Below, one piece after another: positions 61,016-64,000 of a stretch of 64,000 nt of DNA. Below the pieces are notes generated by a model. That model had not been told where the DNA came from, made no database searches, and saw nothing but the letters and a program-made list of their open reading frames with translations. Source of the stretch: Glycine soja. Taxonomy: Eukaryota > Streptophyta > Magnoliopsida > Fabales > Fabaceae. The number at the start of each line of letters is the position of its first letter. Position 1 is the stretch's first letter. The translations under genes and the position numbers were made by a program. The stretch lies in contig NC_041021.1 of assembly GCF_004193775.1 (NCBI RefSeq), positions 36,281,718-36,345,717 of the forward strand. The letters run 5' to 3'.

Positions 61016-61841
61016 TTAATTTTGCGACAAGGACAACTCGTCTTCCATTTTCAGTACAGGTTTACTGAAAATAGCTAAAATTTCTATTGGCCCAATCTTT
61101 TTCCAGTAGTTAGACTCAATCAAAACCTTCATCACGTCATCGTTGGTTTTGAGTTCAATTATTTCAAATTTTATACCTTTTTTTGAATACTCATGGTGAC
61201 TTGGTTTCCGAAAAAATAATCGCCTTACCATTTGTGTTTCATCAATACCATAAGGGGGAATCCCAGGAGGCGCAACTTGCTTGATCAAATCCTTCAGTTC
61301 ATCCATAGTACATCCGGTGGAAATGTCAAACGTTTTGGGATTTTTTTCCTGTGAACGAGTAACCAACAAACTCATTTTGGCGTGACATGTTCCACCTCCC
61401 ATTGTAATATAGCAGGGCATCATGAGTAGGGATCATAGTGGTTTGAAGTAAGTTTAAAATACCATTTGGGGTTCTTGCAATGCTACATAATAACTCAATC
61501 GGACCAACAAACGAAAATTCATAATTACACATTAACATTGTGTTAACATCAACATCATCTTTCAGTTGCATACATTGAAACCAAAATTGATTACCTGCAT
61601 ATGTGAAAGGCTGTCGGTAGTAAATTTCATCCAAAAATTGTTTGTCAGTTAGCTTAAGGGTATTGTGTATTCTGGTTTTTAGCGTTTGAAAATCACAACT
61701 GTTAGGTACTCGAATGGGAACTGGAGTGGAAGCTTGAAAGGAAACACCACTGTCGTTGTGAACAATGGATCCATTTGGAAAAATAAAACCCAATGTGGAG
61801 TTCACAACTGTCTGACTGGTTGTCTCTCCCAAGAATGCCAT
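61016..61841 (-). pseudogene. transposon-associated two-module protein gene, one frameshift
   Basis: ATG at 61841, stop at 61016, about 274 codons in one exon. One extra base in an A7 run (61341-61347 on +) shifts the frame, so the first half ends early near 61326. I do not know a name or function. The two halves look homologous: IYYRQP...MQLKDDVDVNTML...VGPIELLCSIARTP in the first and LFFRKP...IELKTNDDVMKVL...IGPIEILAIFSKP in the second, which suggests a duplicated small domain. Similar sequences accompany Mutator-like transposases in legumes (from memory). It has its own TATA box and lies about 420 bases downstream of the OTU-transposase gene on the same strand. Confidence 0.6.
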
Positions 61842-61904
61842 AGTTTTTTGTAAGAGTTGGGTTACGATTGAAACTTGTGGTTTTTTACAGTGTTAGGTTG
61901 TGTC

Positions 61905-61914
61905 ATATATATAG
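61905..61914 (-). promoter_or_regulatory. TATA box of the two-module transposon gene
   Basis: CTATATATAT on the minus strand, about 65 bases before the ATG at 61841, in line with an independent promoter. Confidence 0.5.
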
Positions 61915-62259
61915 ATGAGTTTTAATATCAGTGCTGCATTTTTTAAAGATTAAAAATACGCATGCACATGCTTTTTGTATGTGTTGTCAATTACACCAAT
62001 GACGTGACATGCTTTAGCTTGCATCAGAACTACATGTGTAGTCATACCGTGCAAGGTCCTTTCATGCACTTTATGTTAATGCAGATAACAATTTATCATA
62101 CACGTTTTTTCACAATGTGTTGTCAACTCAGACAACGATATGTCATACATGCTTTTTTAGAATTAAGTAATAATTTTGTTGTGGACGTAACAAATATATA
62201 AAGACACATAAATGTGAATATCCAATTCAAAACAATCAATCATTATAAATTACATGTTC

Positions 62260-64000
62260 AATCATCATTTATATCAACATAGTCTCTCTTGAACATCACA
62301 AAGCTCTTGTAATGCTGCATTATACTAATATATGGATTTGGTCACGGCTTCGCTTGAGGATGATAATTGCTAAACCATAAGTATACTACAGGCGGTAAGG
62401 GACAACGTTCTTTTAAATAAACTTGTTGTACATGCGAAAAAAGTGTTAACTCAATCCTACAAAACTCATTGCATAAATATAAAAAAAAACACTTCATATC
62501 TACAATGTACCTCAACAAAATGATTGTCATTCACATGACCGATACAAATTATACGATGCAATGAAGAATTTGCTAGCGGTTGACTTCTAAGAGGAAAGAA
62601 TGTCGTGCTTTGTTGTTTAGACAATGATACAACGATTACGTTATACCTTGATGCAATCACATGTCCCATGTCCGTTATATCCATCCACTTTTCTGTAGTC
62701 ACCTGAGTGAAACAAATATACACGTCAAACTTAATTTCAAAGTTAAGTTTTAAAAATCAAATACATAAATTACATGCCTTGATTAACCCATCAACAAGTA
62801 GTGACATCCTTAATTCCTCAAATCTCTTCGTGCCACCAAAGAGCTTGATATAGTCTTCTGAGAATCTGGCAAGTTCTTTAAGCAGATGGTTGCAGAACAC
62901 CGACCAAGAGTCTTCACCCATACCTAATAAATCAACAACCGACTGATATCCACAATTACCATCAACTTTGACATCAACAATCTTATCAATGAAGTCATGC
63001 ATAAATGATTGAAACTGGTCCAACATGGGCATCATCGTTCTTCGATTCGGTTGCTCAGAGGATGATGCAGTACGCCTCACCGACGAATTGCTATTTTGTA
63101 TAGATTCAAAGGCATCCACATACTCCAGTAAGATGGATTGTGCTTTGTTGACCTTGGGTTCCTGCTCATAACTTTCTTCGGTGCCCCCTTTGTGTTAACT
63201 TTTTCCGAAGGAGGACACATCAAATTCTGATCAGGGTATGAAATTTCCCAAAGTTTTGTCTTCAGAGTAAACTTGCCACAAACATCAAGTTCTTCGAATC
63301 TTTTGGATATTGTTTTTATTTCTGTCTTGATGCTCACTTCGGGCTCAGATAACCCTTGGTCAGAAAAACTTAGTCTCCTCCAAAACATATGGATTGAATC
63401 CAGTGGGATGCAATCACCAACATATTTGGATAGCTCATAAGCACATGGAAGACCAAGCGTGGTTCTCACCATGCAACCACAACTTGAGGGATTCTTGCCA
63501 GCATAGTCAAAACGCTCTAATTTAGAAGCAATCTGATTTAAAGCATACCTTGAAATCATTCCAAGAAGCCTCCTGTATAAGGTTTTTTTGAACGCATGTC
63601 CAACGACATGTGTACTTGTTTCAAATAATGCTTTAATCTCCGTGTGCTGCAACGTAATCATGTTGTTCATGGCATCCCACACACTGCATAAGTCTCAAAG
63701 GCTATTTTGTAACAATCTTTTTAAAGACGAATGAACAGATTCAACCCTACATTTCAAATACACAAATAAAAATAAACATATACAATAATACAATTCCATC
63801 AATTCATCAACGTTAATAGAAATAGTTGAACAATTTCATACTTGTTTGTTGTTGTGTTTCCTAAGTGCATCACCTTATTAGTCCAAGAGGAAACAAATTT
63901 TTCCTTGTGTGGTATTATCCATGTTTCCTTGACATAGTCAACAAACATTGGCCAAGGTGCGCAAGCCATTTCGAACTTCTAGAGGCATTCATCAAATTGT
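62260..64000 (-). pseudogene. Mutator-like transposase C-terminus fused to OTU cysteine protease domain (5'-partial)
   Basis: Exons by frame: beyond 64000-63842, 63746-62778, 62702-62511 and about 62437-62260. The first part has the transposase C-terminal region (HLGNTTTNK, LCSVWDAMNN) and a SWIM-like zinc motif (CGCMVRTTLGLPC) near 63475. A basic linker follows, then an OTU-type domain: DGNC (Asp codon 62963, Cys codon 62954) and a distal His in NHFVEV near 62520, the expected catalytic residues. The intron between these halves starts with GC (AAG|GCATGT at 62777) and ends AG. Lesions: TGA at 63697-63695, a one-base frame change near 63122, a poor acceptor before the last exon and a TGA near 62344. 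The DDE catalytic core should lie beyond 64000. OTU proteases cleave ubiquitin chains; here the role is unknown. Confidence 0.72.

Larger units (their letters stand above)
55147..64000. mobile_element. large Mutator-like element, right end outside window
   Basis: Grouping is inferred. A presumed terminus with the perfect palindrome TGCTAGGTGCACCTAGCA (55157-55174) is followed by a CT-rich leader, a palindrome cluster, a plant-mobile-domain gene (+) and, converging on it, two transposon genes (-), one with a Mutator-type transposase C-terminus. Such combinations are common in legume Mutator-like elements, from memory. The matching end should lie beyond 64000. The left boundary is approximate. 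Confidence 0.5.

Overview
The window is nuclear DNA of a flowering plant. Genes are split by GT-AG introns, the intergenic DNA is very AT-rich, and much of it is LTR retrotransposons and terminal-inverted-repeat elements. The germin-like, NPF and pectin acetylesterase families are plant-type, and the transposon types (PMD genes, OTU-tailed Mutator transposases, TGTAACATCC LTRs) resemble those common in legumes. I infer a legume, probably soybean (Glycine) or a close relative. That is an inference from family resemblance, not from a search.

Host genes, left to right: (1) 38-3747 (+), the 3' part of cytosolic glutamyl-tRNA synthetase. (2) 5617-7184 (-), a secreted germin-like protein in two exons. 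(3) 9416-14473 (-), flap endonuclease FEN1, complete in 17 coding exons (382 aa) with one GC-AG intron. (4) 27424-30278 (+), an NPF (NRT1/PTR) membrane transporter, 601 aa, whose first coding exon is just the ATG. (5) 47835-52195 (+), a secreted pectin acetylesterase, 12 exons and 424 aa. All five look intact where visible. They do not form a pathway and show no operon-like logic.

Mobile DNA fills most of the rest. At 16875-23075 lies a badly decayed Ty3/gypsy element, itself split by a 1377-bp solo LTR (20994-22370) with a clean 5-bp target duplication. At 34900-40666 lies a nearly intact Ty1/copia element with one pol frameshift. Its LTR appears to carry the start codon and a splice donor for gag-pol, and the 5' LTR copy has lost that segment. 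At 44126-45155 is a non-autonomous Mutator-like element with a 9-bp target duplication. Smaller inverted-repeat elements sit in a GluRS intron (2418-2686), upstream of FEN1 (14651-15498), at 33588-34326 and just past the pectin acetylesterase (52295-52452).

From about 55150 to the right edge the DNA looks like one large Mutator-like element. It has a palindromic presumed terminus, a cluster of GGATCAA/TTGATCC palindromes, a broken plant-mobile-domain gene on the + strand, and two broken genes on the - strand. One of these encodes an unfamiliar two-module protein. The other is the C-terminal part of a transposase fused to an OTU-type cysteine protease domain. The right end lies outside the window. 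No rRNA, tRNA, CRISPR or organellar sequence was seen.
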